Shown here: piece by piece, positions 21,074 through 30,884 of the stretch
Position numbering within the stretch: position 1 is the first letter of the stretch
Layout: each line of letters starts with the position of its first letter
Program-made: the position numbers and the translations under genes
The notes under the pieces: generated by a model
Seen by the model: the letters and a program-made list of their open reading frames with translations, nothing else
Database searches by the model: none
What the model was told of the DNA's origin: nothing
Source: an uncultured Bacteroidia bacterium
GTDB lineage: Bacteria > Bacteroidota > Bacteroidia > Bacteroidales > UBA932
Direction: 5' to 3'
Assembly (NCBI GenBank): GCA_902789445.1
Contig: CADAOB010000026.1
Coordinates: 1-47,407, forward strand
Length of the DNA: 47,407 nucleotides

Positions 21074-21215
21074 GTAAATTTTCTATCAAATGATACTTTT
21101 CTTTTTGTTGCAAAGTAATCGATAATCTACCGGACTGGGCTTACAAAAAAGCAATTTTTTATACAAAAAAATAAAAACTTCACAGGCCCGGCGGCGGAGC
21201 CCTGCGGGTGGCCTC

Positions 21216-21298
21216 CCATCCTCAAAAACAGCCCATTATGAGGATGGCCGACCGAAAAATCGCTCCCCATCCTCAAATCAGGCTCCCAGTGAGGATGG
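21216..21298. repeat. Two tandem hairpin units with identical 9-bp stems
   Basis: CCATCCTCA at 21216-21224 pairs with TGAGGATGG at 21239-21247 around a 14-nt loop. The same stem recurs at 21267-21275 and 21290-21298, again with a 14-nt loop. The units are 51 nt apart start to start, and their loops are partly alike. They lie in the gap between hicA and the NlpC gene. Confidence 0.75.
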
Positions 21299-21334
21299 CA
21301 GGCCCGCAGCGGCCTCGCCCGGCGGGGATGAACG

Positions 21335-21469
21335 CGCTTCCAGAAGGCGATACGCGTGAAAAACCTTCCGCTACGCTCCATCCCTCCCAAAGCCAGGGCT
21401 TTGGGCCCCTCCCGTTCACATGGCCACGGGCGGCCATGGGTTTTTCACGCGTACCGCCTTCCGGAAGCG
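21335..21469. repeat. Long inverted repeat (31-nt arms, 73-nt loop) with inner hairpins
   Basis: The arms 21335-21365 and 21439-21469 are reverse complements except at two positions. Inside the loop CCCAAAGC (21386-21393) pairs with GCTTTGGG (21398-21405), and ATGGCC (21420-21425) pairs with GGCCAT (21432-21437). A further hairpin, GCTGCCT/AGGCAGC, follows at 21473-21491. The whole 21051-21535 gap holds no convincing gene. It could be a REP-like element, a structured RNA, or the 3' untranslated region of the NlpC mRNA. Confidence 0.75.
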
Positions 21470-21535
21470 TCGGCTGCCTCCAACAGGCAGCAACCGTCTC
21501 CAACGAACACCGGCCGTTCCGGCAAGCGCAATCGG

Positions 21536-22630
21536 CTATTTCACGCGGAGTTTGCGGCCGACGCGGAGGATTGTCTTGGCGGTGATGCCGTTGAGCTGGC
21601 AGAGTTTGTTGATCGTTGTGTGGTGCTGTTTGGCGATCTTCGAGAGGGTATCGCCCTTTTTGATGGTGTAATAGACTTTTTCCGGCTGCGACGAAGGCGT
21701 CGCAGGCGTCGCAGGCGCCGCGGTGGCCGTCGTGTCGCCGGCGGCTGCCGTTTTCTGTACGGTGGCCGGTTTCGTCGGGGTACCCGCCGCAGCTTTCGCA
21801 TCGGCTGCTTCAGAAGTTTGTGCCTCGGGCTTCAGGACGGAGCCGGGTACCGTCACCGTCGCCTCGCGGACCGGAGCCCAGTTCCCGTTGCCGGCCAGCA
21901 GGATGCGGCCTTCCTGCTCGGGCAGGACCAGGGTGCCTTCGTGGGTGACATAGGCCCATTTCCCGTTCTCAAAGAGCACGATCCGACGGTCCCCTTCGGC
22001 CAGGACCAGGCTGTCCTGGGCGATGTGGACGCCGATTTCCGGGTCAAAACCGTAAACGGCGGTGCTGTCGAATTCGACCTCGTAGTCTTCAAAGTCCGGC
22101 AGGATGCGCCGGGCGCCCAGCAGGCGGTTGGAATAATAGCGTTCGGTCAGGACGGTGCTGTAGCGCACCCCGCTGTTGGAGGCATGGATGAACTTCGGAT
22201 CCCGCCCCGTACTGTCGAGTTCGATGAAGATGGCCGCATGGCCCGGTACCTTCGGGTTGCGCCGGCTGCCGATGATCAGGATGTCGCCCTTCTGCAGGTT
22301 GCGCAGGTCGAAAATGTCCACCTCGCGTCCGTCTTTCGCCTGGTCTTTCGCCGAACGGCTCAGGTTGTGGTAGCCGAAATGCCCGTACACGTAGCGGGTA
22401 TAACCCGTACAGTCGAAACGTTTCGGCCCGTTGGCCCCGTAACGGTAGGGCGTCCCCAGGAACGTCTCCGCATACTCGACCATCCGGTCTGCCAGCTCCC
22501 GTGCTGAAATCTCCACCGTGGCGGTGTCGGCCTTGGCATCCTGCGGGCCCTGCGCCTGCGCAGAAACGGCGGAAAACGCCCCGGCAAGCACGACGGCGGT
22601 GAAAAAAACTATCTGTCTGAAGGGCTTCAT
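21536..22630 (-). CDS. Secreted NlpC/P60 cell wall hydrolase with C-terminal LysM
   Basis: 364 residues from the ATG at 22630, followed by a signal peptide (FFTAVVLAGAFSAVSAQAQ). The NlpC/P60 domain spans about residues 40-180, with Cys74 in RFDCTGY, His131 in GHAAIF and the third polar residue in FIHASN. A middle region of about 100 residues has repeated SH3-like or WG-like strands (DRRIVLFENGKWAYV, GRILLAGNGNWAPV). An Ala/Thr/Pro linker leads to one LysM motif at the C-terminus (YYTIKKGDTLSKIAKQ). It should cut peptidoglycan stem peptides. The chosen ATG is 5 nt after a TATCTTTG box; an in-frame ATG 12 codons upstream lies before that box. Confidence 0.9.
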   Translation of the reverse strand: MKPFRQIVFFTAVVLAGAFSAVSAQAQGPQDAKADTATVEISARELADRMVEYAETFLGTPYRYGANGPKRFDCTGYTRYVYGHFGYHNLSRSAKDQAKDGREVDIFDLRNLQKGDILIIGSRRNPKVPGHAAIFIELDSTGRDPKFIHASNSGVRYSTVLTERYYSNRLLGARRILPDFEDYEVEFDSTAVYGFDPEIGVHIAQDSLVLAEGDRRIVLFENGKWAYVTHEGTLVLPEQEGRILLAGNGNWAPVREATVTVPGSVLKPEAQTSEAADAKAAAGTPTKPATVQKTAAAGDTTATAAPATPATPSSQPEKVYYTIKKGDTLSKIAKQHHTTINKLCQLNGITAKTILRVGRKLRVK

Positions 22631-22635
22631 CCTTG

Positions 22636-22666
22636 CAAAGATAGAAAAAAACGGCTTTTTCTCCAA
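22636..22666 (-). promoter_or_regulatory. Promoter of the NlpC/P60-LysM gene
   Basis: On the minus strand: TTG (22664-22666), a 20-nt spacer, then TATCTTTG (22636-22643). Only 5 nt separate it from the ATG, so the transcript is probably leaderless. Confidence 0.6.
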
Positions 22667-22667
22667 G

Positions 22668-22823
22668 CTATTTCCCGCTATAGAACCCGAAGCCGTGCTT
22701 GACGCCTTCGACCACGGCGTTCCAGCGGAGGAGGATGCCGATCAGGGCCACCAGGCCGATCCAGATGAAAGCCTTGGTGGTGTCGCTTTGGGCCTTGTAC
22801 CAGGTTTTGATTTTTTCGAACAT
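22668..22823 (-). CDS. 51-residue single-span membrane protein, unknown function
   Basis: The frame opens at the ATG at 22823 and stops at 22668. The protein has a basic, amphipathic N-terminus (MFEKIKTWYKAQSDTTKAF), one hydrophobic segment (IWIGLVALIGILL) and a short C-terminal tail rich in Gly and aromatic residues (GFGFYSGK). It fits a small inner-membrane protein. A full TATCTTTG promoter box lies 29 nt upstream, which supports that it is a real gene. It ends 25 nt before the NlpC promoter -7 box. I do not recognise a family. Confidence 0.65.
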   Translation of the reverse strand: MFEKIKTWYKAQSDTTKAFIWIGLVALIGILLRWNAVVEGVKHGFGFYSGK

Positions 22824-22852
22824 CAGGCGCTGTTTTTTTGTTTGCTTTTCTG

Positions 22853-22860
22853 CAAAGATA
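22853..22860 (-). promoter_or_regulatory. -7 promoter element of the 51-residue protein gene
   Basis: The minus strand reads TATCTTTG, 29 nt before the ATG at 22823. Confidence 0.55.
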
Positions 22861-22923
22861 GCCTTGTTTCTTGGAAAAATGGCTTTTTTTTATTAAAATT
22901 GCTCAATTTATCTCAGATTCAGT

Positions 22924-24180
22924 ATGGGCACACTTCTTCTTAAAAGCGTACAGCTGGATGGCCGGCAGACCGATATCCTGATCGAGGGCAACCGCATCGC
23001 GCGGATTGCCGCGTCCATCGAAGCGCCGGCCGACCGCGTCCTCGACGGCCGCGGGAAGGCGGTGATTCCCGGCCTGATCAACATGCATACCCACGCGGCG
23101 ATGACGCTCATGCGCAGCTGCTACGAGGACCAGCCCCTGCAGGACTGGCTGGAACGGGTCTGGCAGGCCGAAGCGCGTCTCGACGAAGAGGCGGTGTACT
23201 GGGGAACGCGCCTGGCAATCCTGGAAATGCTCAAGACCGGAACGACCTGTTTCCTCGATATGTACTGGCATACGCCGGCCATTGCACGGGCGGCGGCGGA
23301 GATGGGCATCCGTGCCTTCATCCCGTATCATTTCCTCGACAGTTTCGACCATGACAAGGCCGAGCAGCAGTATCGGGAATGCCAGCAGATGTATGCGGCT
23401 TCCCGCAACTGGCCGGAGCGCCTGCAGTTCTGCGTCGCGGTGCATGCCGACTACACGACCTCCGAGGCGACGATGCTCCGCGCCGGCATGTTCGCGCACG
23501 AGCACGGACTGGTTTTCACGGCCCACCTCGCGGAAACCCTTTCCGAGACGCAGGAGGATATCGTCAAGATGAGCCTGACGCCCGCGCAGCACTTCAACCG
23601 CCTGGGCCTGCTGGGACCGCAGACCGTCCTGGCCCACAGCCTCTGGGTGGACGACCACGACATCGAACTGCTGGGAAGAACCCATACGAACGTGGTGCAC
23701 AACATCAATTCGAACCTGAAGCTGGCCTCCGGCTACCGTTTCAAATACAATGAGCTGCGCGATGCCGGCGCCAATGTCTGCATCGGAACCGACGGCGCGG
23801 CTTCCTCCAACAACCTGGACATCCGCGAGAGCATGAAGACCATGGCGATGGTCCAGAAAGCCTGGCGCGAGGATCCTTCCGCCATGCCGTTGGGAGAGTT
23901 GATGGACGTGGCTACGGTCAATGCCGCCCGCGCGCTGGGCATCGACGCCGGCCGCGTGGCCGAAGGCGCGCTGGCCGACCTGGTGCTGGTCGATACGCGC
24001 AATGAAGCCTTCATCCCGAGCACCAATTTCATCGGCAACCTCATCCTGTCGGCCAACAGTTCCTGTTTCGATACGGCGATTGTGGACGGCCGCATCGTGA
24101 TGGAGGGGCGCAAAGTCCCCGGCGAGGAGGAGATCCTCTCGCGGGCCGATGCCATTGCAAGAAAAATCAATCAATTGTAA
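22924..24180 (+). CDS. mtaD: 5'-methylthioadenosine/S-adenosylhomocysteine deaminase-type amidohydrolase
   Basis: 418 residues, the usual size for MtaD/SsnA amidohydrolases. It should deaminate the adenine of methylthioadenosine, S-adenosylhomocysteine or 5'-deoxyadenosine to the inosine form. Metal ligands are visible: His55 and His57 in INMHTHAAM, His201 in TAHLAE, His238 in VLAHSLW and Asp290 in IGTDGAASSNNLD. The MRSCYEDQPLQDWL loop is typical of this subgroup. No clear TAnnTTTG box was found in the upstream A/T-rich stretch. It is the first gene of a tight operon with a purine nucleoside phosphorylase (6-nt gap) and an MtnA isomerase, which strongly supports the methylthioadenosine role over the related guanine or cytosine deaminases. 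Confidence 0.85.
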   Translation: MGTLLLKSVQLDGRQTDILIEGNRIARIAASIEAPADRVLDGRGKAVIPGLINMHTHAAMTLMRSCYEDQPLQDWLERVWQAEARLDEEAVYWGTRLAILEMLKTGTTCFLDMYWHTPAIARAAAEMGIRAFIPYHFLDSFDHDKAEQQYRECQQMYAASRNWPERLQFCVAVHADYTTSEATMLRAGMFAHEHGLVFTAHLAETLSETQEDIVKMSLTPAQHFNRLGLLGPQTVLAHSLWVDDHDIELLGRTHTNVVHNINSNLKLASGYRFKYNELRDAGANVCIGTDGAASSNNLDIRESMKTMAMVQKAWREDPSAMPLGELMDVATVNAARALGIDAGRVAEGALADLVLVDTRNEAFIPSTNFIGNLILSANSSCFDTAIVDGRIVMEGRKVPGEEEILSRADAIARKINQL

Positions 24181-24186
24181 GATACC

Positions 24187-25014
24187 ATGGACAGAAGAGT
24201 CAAGAAGATCCGCGAAGCGGCCGAATTCATCAAGGAGAATATCGGCGGCAAGACCCCCGAAGTGGGCATCGTGCTGGGCAGCGGCCTGGGCAAACTGGGC
24301 GACGCCATCGATGCCGAAGCCGTGATCCCTTACAGCAAGATTCCGAATTTCGCCAAATCGACCGCCATCGGCCACAAGGGCAATTTCATCTTCGGAAAAC
24401 TCGCCGGACGCTACGTCTGCGCGATGCAGGGACGGTTCCATTACTACGAAGGTTACCCGATGGAACAGGTGACCCTGCCGATCCGCGTGATGGCCGCCCT
24501 GGGCATCAAGGCACTTTTCGTATCCAACGCGGCCGGCGGCCTGAACCAGGATTTCCACGTGGGCGACCTGATGATCATCCGCGACCACATCAACCTGCTG
24601 CCCAATCCGCTGATCGGCCCCAATTTCGCCGAATTCGGCGAGCGCTTCCCCGATATGACCGCGGCCTACGACCTGGGCCTCATTGAGAAAGCCGAGAAGA
24701 TCGCGAAAAGATCGCGGATTGCCGTGCGGAAAGGCGTTTATCTGGGCAATACCGGTCCTTCCTATGAAACGCCGGCTGAAGTGCGCTTTTACCGGATGAT
24801 CGGTGCGGATGCCGTGGGCATGTCCACCGTGCCGGAAGTGCTGGTGGCCCGTCACTGCGGCATTCCGGTATTCGGCATGTCGGTCATCACCAACGTGTCC
24901 AATATCGACAACACGAGCACGGTGCTCAACGACGGCGACGACGTGGTCCGCGCGGCGGATGCCGCTGCCGACCGCATGTGCAAGCTCTTTACCAAACTGA
25001 TTGAGAACCTCTGA
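24187..25014 (+). CDS. Trimeric purine nucleoside phosphorylase (6-oxopurine type); likely methylthioinosine/inosine phosphorylase
   Basis: 275 residues. It splits purine nucleosides with phosphate into base and ribose 1-phosphate. [13 protein letters not shown] is the phosphate-binding Ser loop, [19 protein letters not shown] and [16 protein letters not shown] are core motifs. [20 protein letters not shown] is the nucleoside site. The base-recognising residues are Glu198 (in PAEVRF) and Asn236 (in VITNVS), equivalent to human PNP Glu201 and Asn243. This combination selects 6-oxopurines, whereas methylthioadenosine phosphorylases have Asp at the second site. With a deaminase just upstream and an MtnA isomerase 2 nt downstream, methylthioinosine is a likely substrate in addition to inosine and guanosine. 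Confidence 0.88.
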   Translation: MDRRVKKIREAAEFIKENIGGKTPEVGIVLGSGLGKLGDAIDAEAVIPYSKIPNFAKSTAIGHKGNFIFGKLAGRYVCAMQGRFHYYEGYPMEQVTLPIRVMAALGIKALFVSNAAGGLNQDFHVGDLMIIRDHINLLPNPLIGPNFAEFGERFPDMTAAYDLGLIEKAEKIAKRSRIAVRKGVYLGNTGPSYETPAEVRFYRMIGADAVGMSTVPEVLVARHCGIPVFGMSVITNVSNIDNTSTVLNDGDDVVRAADAAADRMCKLFTKLIENL

Positions 25015-25016
25015 CC

Positions 25017-26072
<1,056 letters not shown>

Positions 26073-26080
26073 CGTTTACG

Positions 26081-26869
26081 ATGGTACGGTTCCTCAGCCT
26101 GTCGAGCGGAAGCAATGGCAACTGCTATTATTTCGGAGACGATAAGACAGCCTTCCTCATCGACATCGGCATCGGGGCACGGACCATCAAGAAGCGGCTC
26201 GCGGAGCACGACATCTCCATCGATTCGGTCGATGCCATCTTCGTGACGCACGACCATTTCGACCATATCAAGAGCCTGGGAACCTTTACCGAACGCTACC
26301 AGAAGCCGGTCTATCTGACCCGGACGCTGGATCGTGCGCTCCGCCACAATTTCTGTACGGCCGGCCGGCTGAAAGGCTGTGTCCGCTACTTGTCCGAAGG
26401 GGAAGCGAACGAAGTGGGGGAGAACCTCTCCGTCACGCCCTTCGTCGTCCCGCACGATGCCACCCAGACGGTGGGCTATCATTTCGTCCTGGACGGCGAG
26501 CGCTTCACCGTGATGACCGATCTGGGTGAAGTGACCGACGATGCCGTGCATTACGCCTCGCTGGCCGACCATCTGGTCGTCGAGTCGAATTACGACGTGG
26601 ATATGCTGATGACCGGCACCTATCCTCCCGAACTCAAGCACCGTATCCTGACCCAGCACGGTCACCTTTCCAACGAGCAGACAGCTTCGCTGCTGCGCCG
26701 CAGCCGCCACGAAGGGCTGCGCGATGTCTATCTCTGCCATCTGAGCGCCAACAACAACACCCCTTCGGTGGCCTTCGAGAGCGCAAAAAAGACGCTCGAG
26801 AGCATCGGCTCCCGAGCGTCGCTTAAGGTTCTTCCGCGCGCCTGCGCGTCCGAATTATTCACCTTTTAA
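26081..26869 (+). CDS. MBL-fold metallo-hydrolase, YycJ/WalJ-like
   Basis: 262 residues. It begins with LSLSSGSNGNCYYFGD, the hallmark of YycJ-like MBL proteins, and has the di-metal motif THDHFDHI near residues 55-63, later HDATQTVGY, a conserved TDLGEV and a terminal HLSANNNTPSVAFE. Relatives have been linked to DNA exonuclease or cell wall coordination roles, but activity is not settled for this group. It follows mtnA by 8 nt and is probably on the same mRNA, although no metabolic link is evident. The last 15 nt overlap the convergent TPR gene. Confidence 0.88.
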   Translation: MVRFLSLSSGSNGNCYYFGDDKTAFLIDIGIGARTIKKRLAEHDISIDSVDAIFVTHDHFDHIKSLGTFTERYQKPVYLTRTLDRALRHNFCTAGRLKGCVRYLSEGEANEVGENLSVTPFVVPHDATQTVGYHFVLDGERFTVMTDLGEVTDDAVHYASLADHLVVESNYDVDMLMTGTYPPELKHRILTQHGHLSNEQTASLLRRSRHEGLRDVYLCHLSANNNTPSVAFESAKKTLESIGSRASLKVLPRACASELFTF

Positions 26870-28168
26870 GAAAGCTTCGTACTTCTTCGACAGGGCCTCG
26901 TATTCCGGGTTCTTGTCGCGGAGACGGAAGTAGATGTTCTTCAGGTATTCAGCGACAGCACCCTGGAGTTCTTTGTCCTGCGTCTTGGCGAAAGCGGCCT
27001 CGAACGGGTCGATCGCTTTCTCGAGGGTCTCGTCGAGTTCCTTCACGAGGGCGTAGTACTTGTTGTCGTCAAGCTCTTCGCTGGCCTTGGTCTGGATGTC
27101 GATGGCCTTGTCGTAGTAGAGGATGCCCAGTCCGAGCGGGCCGAACACGTAGTTCGGATCGACTTCGCTGGATTTGGTGTACATCTTGGCAGCGTTTTCG
27201 ACGTCACCGAGCTGTTTGTACACGTTGCCTTCCACATAGAAGAGGCTGGCGTTCTTCGGGTCGAGTTCCTGGGCGGAGTGCAGCAGTTCGAAGAGTTTGC
27301 CGGTGTCTTCCTGGTTGTCGATGTAGTGGTTGATCAGGCCGATGAGGATGTTGCTGTTCTCAGGGAACTTCACGAACCCTTCTTCGAGGATTTCCTTGCA
27401 GGCATCCTTGTCGCCCATGCTCTTATAGACTTCTGCCATGTTGGAGAAGACAAAGCCGCCCTGGTAGAAACCCATATCGATGCATTTCTTGTAGAAGTCG
27501 AGCGCCTGCTCTTTCTTGCCGGCCATGTTCGATACGAGGGCGGTGTAGTAGGTATTGGTGGAGTCGGTCTTGCCGAGCAGCGGGTTCTGGGCGCATTCGC
27601 TGGTCTTCTTGAACAGGTCGGCAGCTTTGTCGAAGTTGCCGGCGAGGTATTCGGAAAGGGCCTCGTTGGAGAGCTTGCCGTGGATGGCGTCCATCATTTC
27701 AGTGATTTCCTTGGCCTTGGAATCTTTCGCGTCAACCGCTTTCGCTTTTTCGAGGGCATCGATGGCCTTGCCGAGGAGGTCGCCTTCTACGGCCGGTTTG
27801 GTGACCAGGAAGAACTCGAGGATGCCGCCGTCATTGTAGTAAAGGTCCTTGTCGGCATAGGAATCCACGGAGTAGGTAGCCTCTGCACCTTTCTTTTCGC
27901 TGGTGCTGAGAATCTGCTGTTCCTTGAGGAAGAGTTTGACTTCCTGCTGGGGCGTGCCCGTCAGGATATTCTTGGAAGGCAGGTCATACGCTTCAGTGTA
28001 GGCTTTTGCCAGGGCGATCCAGGTCGCCGGTTTGGCGGCCTTCTTGGCATCGGCGGCAGCGGCTTCAGCCTTGGAGACGGCCTTTTGCGCTGCTTCGGCG
28101 TTTCTGGGCTGTGCACTGACCATCGTCAGCGAGAGGATGAGCGACAGTGCGATGAGAATTTTCTTCAT
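26855..28168 (-). CDS. TPR-repeat secreted protein downstream of gyrA
   Basis: 437 residues from the ATG at 28168, which begins a clear signal peptide (ILIALSLILSLTMVSAQ). A longer frame reaching 28264 runs into gyrA and is low-complexity basic, so it is rejected. Early residues form an Ala/Lys-rich helical stretch (AAQKAVSKAEAAAADAKKAAK). At least four to five TPR-like helical hairpins follow (for example ALSEYLAGNFDKAADLFKK, AGKKEQALDFYKKCIDMGF and SLFYVEGNVYKQLGDVENA). It should be periplasmic and act as a protein interaction scaffold; its role is unknown. It begins 16 nt after the gyrA stop and is co-transcribed with it, an arrangement seen in other Bacteroidota. Confidence 0.85.
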   Translation of the reverse strand: MKKILIALSLILSLTMVSAQPRNAEAAQKAVSKAEAAAADAKKAAKPATWIALAKAYTEAYDLPSKNILTGTPQQEVKLFLKEQQILSTSEKKGAEATYSVDSYADKDLYYNDGGILEFFLVTKPAVEGDLLGKAIDALEKAKAVDAKDSKAKEITEMMDAIHGKLSNEALSEYLAGNFDKAADLFKKTSECAQNPLLGKTDSTNTYYTALVSNMAGKKEQALDFYKKCIDMGFYQGGFVFSNMAEVYKSMGDKDACKEILEEGFVKFPENSNILIGLINHYIDNQEDTGKLFELLHSAQELDPKNASLFYVEGNVYKQLGDVENAAKMYTKSSEVDPNYVFGPLGLGILYYDKAIDIQTKASEELDDNKYYALVKELDETLEKAIDPFEAAFAKTQDKELQGAVAEYLKNIYFRLRDKNPEYEALSKKYEAFLKGE

Positions 28169-28184
28169 AACTTGTGCGTTTAGA

Positions 28185-30722
28185 TTATTGATTGTTTTCG
28201 TTGTTTGTTTCTTCCGTTTCGCCCGTCTGCGGCGGTTCCTGTGCGGCGGCGGGTTCTTCTTCATTCTTGCTTACGACGCAGACGGCTGCGATGCTGTCAC
28301 CTTCGCGGATGCTGATGAGCTTCACACCCTGGGTTGCCCGTCCCGCCACGCGGATCTCTTCGGCCGGCATGCGGATCGTGATGCCCGACTTGTTGATGAT
28401 CATCAGGTCGTTATCGTCGCTGACAGCCTTCAATGCAATAAGTTTGCCAGTTTTTTCAGTGATGTTGATCGTCTTCACGCCTTTGCTGCCGCGGTTGGTC
28501 TTGCGGTACTCGTCCAGCTCCGAGCGCTTGCCGAAGCCGTTTTCGCTTACGACCAGAATATCAAGCGGTTTGGCAGCCTGTTCGTCGGGGTCGATGCAGA
28601 CCATGCCGACCACGAAGTCGCCTTCTTCCAGGTTGATGCCGCGCACGCCGGTGGAGTTGCGTCCGATGGCGCGGGCGTCTTCTTCGTCGAAGCGGCAGCA
28701 CTTGCCCTGGTTGCCGGCCAGCAGGATTTCGCATTTGCCGCTGGTCAGGGCGGCACCGATCAGGGCGTCGCCTTCGCGCAGGTTGACGGCGATGATGCCG
28801 CCGGCGCGCGGACGGGAGTAGGCTTCGAGCAGGGTCTTCTTGATGGTGCCGTTCGCCGTGGCCAGAACCACGTAATGGCTGTTCGTGAATTCCTTGTCGT
28901 CGAGGTCCTGTACGTTGAGGTAGGCCTGGATCCGGTCTTCCACCGTGAGCGGGAGGACGTTCTGGATGGCGCGGCCCTTCGAGGCCTTGGCGCCTTCCGG
29001 AATGTCATAGACCTTGAGCCAGAAGCATTTGCCGCTCTGGGTGAAGAGCATCAGCGTGCTGTGCATGTTGGCGACGTAGATGTGTTCGATGAAGTCTTCG
29101 TCGCGGGTCGTGCTGCCCTTGGCGCCGATGCCGCCGCGGCTTTGCGAGCGGTACTCGGTCAGGCTGGTGCGCTTGATGTATCCGTAGTGGGAGATGGTGA
29201 TCACCACGTCCTCGTTCGGATAGAAGTCTTCCGGATTGAAATCTTCCGCCGAGGCGGCGATTTCGGTGCGGCGCGGGTCGCCGTATTTCTCTTTCAGTTC
29301 GCGGAGTTCGTCCTTGATGATGCCCAGCTGCATTTCCTCGCTGCCGAGAACCTGCTGGTAGTAGGCGATCAGTTTCTCGAGCTCGTCGTATTCGGCCTGC
29401 AGCTTGTCACGCTCCAGTCCGGTAAGCTGGCGCAGGCGCATTTCCACGATGGCGTCGGCCTGTTCAACGGTGAAGCCGAACTGGGCGACCAGCCCGTCGC
29501 GGGCGTCGACCACGCTGCGGGAGGCGCGGATCAGGGCGATGATCTCGTCGATGATGTCGAGGGCCTTGAGCAGGCCTTCGAGGATATGGGCGCGCTTGAG
29601 GGCCTTGTTGAGTTCGAAGCGGGTGCGGCGCACCACGACCTCGTGGCGGTGACGCACGAAATACTTGATCAGCTGCTTGAGGTTGAGCTGCTTCGGCCGG
29701 CCATCCACCAGGGCGATGTTGTTGACCGAGAAACTCGACTGGAGCGGGGTGAGCTTGAACAGGTTGTTGAGCACCACGCTCGAGGGGGCACCCTGCTTGA
29801 GCTTGATGACGATGCGCATGCCGTCGCGGTCGCTCTCGTCGTTGATGTAGGAGATGCCTTCCAGTTTCTTGGTCTCCACCAGTTCGGCGATGCGCTCGAT
29901 GAGCTCGCGCTTGTTGATGGTGTAGGGGATCTCGGTCACCACGATGGTCTCGCGGCCCGACGAGGATACCTCTATATTGGTCTTGGAGCGGATGACGATG
30001 CGGCCGCGGCCCGTCTCGAAGGCGTCGCGGATGCCGCGCAGGCCCTGGATGATGCCGCCGGTGGGGAAGTCCGGACCCTTGATGTACTGCATCAGGCCGT
30101 CCGTGTCGATGTCGGGGTTGTCGATGTAGGCGCAGATGGCGTCACAGCATTCCGACAGGTTGTGCGGGGCCATGTTGGTGGCCATACCCACGGCGATGCC
30201 GTTGGAGCCGTTCATCAGCAGCAGCGGCGCCTTGGCCGGCAGGACCGTCGGCTCCTGGAGCGATTCGTCGAAATTGGGCTTGAAATCGACCGTGTCCTTG
30301 TCCAGGTCGGCCAGCACCTCTTCGGCCAGCTTCTGGAGCTTGGCCTCGGTGTATCGCATGGCCGCCACAGGGTCGCCGTCGATGGAACCGAAGTTGCCCT
30401 GTCCGTGGACCAGCAGGTAGCGCAGGTTCCAGGGCTGGGCGAGGCGCGCCATGGCGTCGTAAACGCTGGCGTCGCCGTGCGGGTGATATTTACCGAGGAC
30501 GTCGCCCACGATACGGGCGGACTTCTTTACGCCGCCGCTGTAGGTGACACCCAGGTTGCTCATACCGAAGAGGACCCGCCTGTGCACAGGCTTAAGTCCG
30601 TCTCTTACATCAGGTAATGCTCGGGCCACGATCACAGACATCGAGTAGTCTATGTAGGCCGACTTCATCTCGTTTTCTATGTTGATAGGAATGATCCTAC
30701 CGACGTTCTCTTCAAAATCCAT
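28185..30722 (-). CDS. gyrA: DNA gyrase subunit A
   Basis: 845 residues. Gyrase introduces negative supercoils; GyrA carries the cleavage-rejoining site and DNA wrapping domain. The catalytic Tyr124 is in AAMRYTE. The quinolone-resistance region reads [12 protein letters not shown]: residue 85, equivalent to E. coli Ser83, is Ala, while the Asp87 equivalent (Asp89) is retained. The GyrA box appears as [10 protein letters not shown] in the C-terminal pinwheel, whose blades continue to about residue 810. The tail is acidic and Gln/Asn-rich ([10 protein letters not shown]). It is divergent from clpC with 162 nt between the chosen start codons. I saw no perfect TAnnTTTG box in front of it. Confidence 0.96.
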   Translation of the reverse strand: MDFEENVGRIIPINIENEMKSAYIDYSMSVIVARALPDVRDGLKPVHRRVLFGMSNLGVTYSGGVKKSARIVGDVLGKYHPHGDASVYDAMARLAQPWNLRYLLVHGQGNFGSIDGDPVAAMRYTEAKLQKLAEEVLADLDKDTVDFKPNFDESLQEPTVLPAKAPLLLMNGSNGIAVGMATNMAPHNLSECCDAICAYIDNPDIDTDGLMQYIKGPDFPTGGIIQGLRGIRDAFETGRGRIVIRSKTNIEVSSSGRETIVVTEIPYTINKRELIERIAELVETKKLEGISYINDESDRDGMRIVIKLKQGAPSSVVLNNLFKLTPLQSSFSVNNIALVDGRPKQLNLKQLIKYFVRHRHEVVVRRTRFELNKALKRAHILEGLLKALDIIDEIIALIRASRSVVDARDGLVAQFGFTVEQADAIVEMRLRQLTGLERDKLQAEYDELEKLIAYYQQVLGSEEMQLGIIKDELRELKEKYGDPRRTEIAASAEDFNPEDFYPNEDVVITISHYGYIKRTSLTEYRSQSRGGIGAKGSTTRDEDFIEHIYVANMHSTLMLFTQSGKCFWLKVYDIPEGAKASKGRAIQNVLPLTVEDRIQAYLNVQDLDDKEFTNSHYVVLATANGTIKKTLLEAYSRPRAGGIIAVNLREGDALIGAALTSGKCEILLAGNQGKCCRFDEEDARAIGRNSTGVRGINLEEGDFVVGMVCIDPDEQAAKPLDILVVSENGFGKRSELDEYRKTNRGSKGVKTINITEKTGKLIALKAVSDDNDLMIINKSGITIRMPAEEIRVAGRATQGVKLISIREGDSIAAVCVVSKNEEEPAAAQEPPQTGETEETNNENNQ

Positions 30723-30843
30723 TTTTCTCTACGGTTTCTATCCAAAATATCGTGTAAAAATACAAAGAATAACTGAAATTTACAAAAGTTATTGCGCTTG
30801 ACGGGCATTTTGTCAGTTTTGCGGCAGTGGGAGGCGTTGGCTT

Positions 30844-30851
30844 TATTTTTG
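30844..30851 (+). promoter_or_regulatory. -7 promoter element of clpC
   Basis: TATTTTTG, a match to TAnnTTTG, 33 nt before the ATG at 30885. A TTTTG at 30817-30821 lies 22 nt upstream, slightly longer than the usual -33 spacing. The box argues against the longer frame starting at 30792. Confidence 0.5.
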
Positions 30852-30884
30852 CTGGATGGAGCTCCCGTATTGAAAATAAGAAGA

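Noticed and set aside
21216-21298. Possible CRISPR array
   Set aside because: There are only two units, each is a hairpin with a loop rather than repeat-spacer, and no cas gene is near.
21127-21390. 87-codon minus-strand frame in the hicA-nlpC gap
   Set aside because: Its HPH and LRMG repeats come from the tandem hairpin units; it has no promoter or domain and is better explained as a repeat.
28169-28264. Extended N-terminus of the TPR protein
   Set aside because: It is a basic low-complexity stretch that overlaps the gyrA end; a signal peptide begins at the ATG at 28168.
28032-30617. 861-codon plus-strand frame across gyrA
   Set aside because: It is antisense to an unmistakable gyrA, is rich in repeated Val/Asp/Gly patterns and shows no domain.
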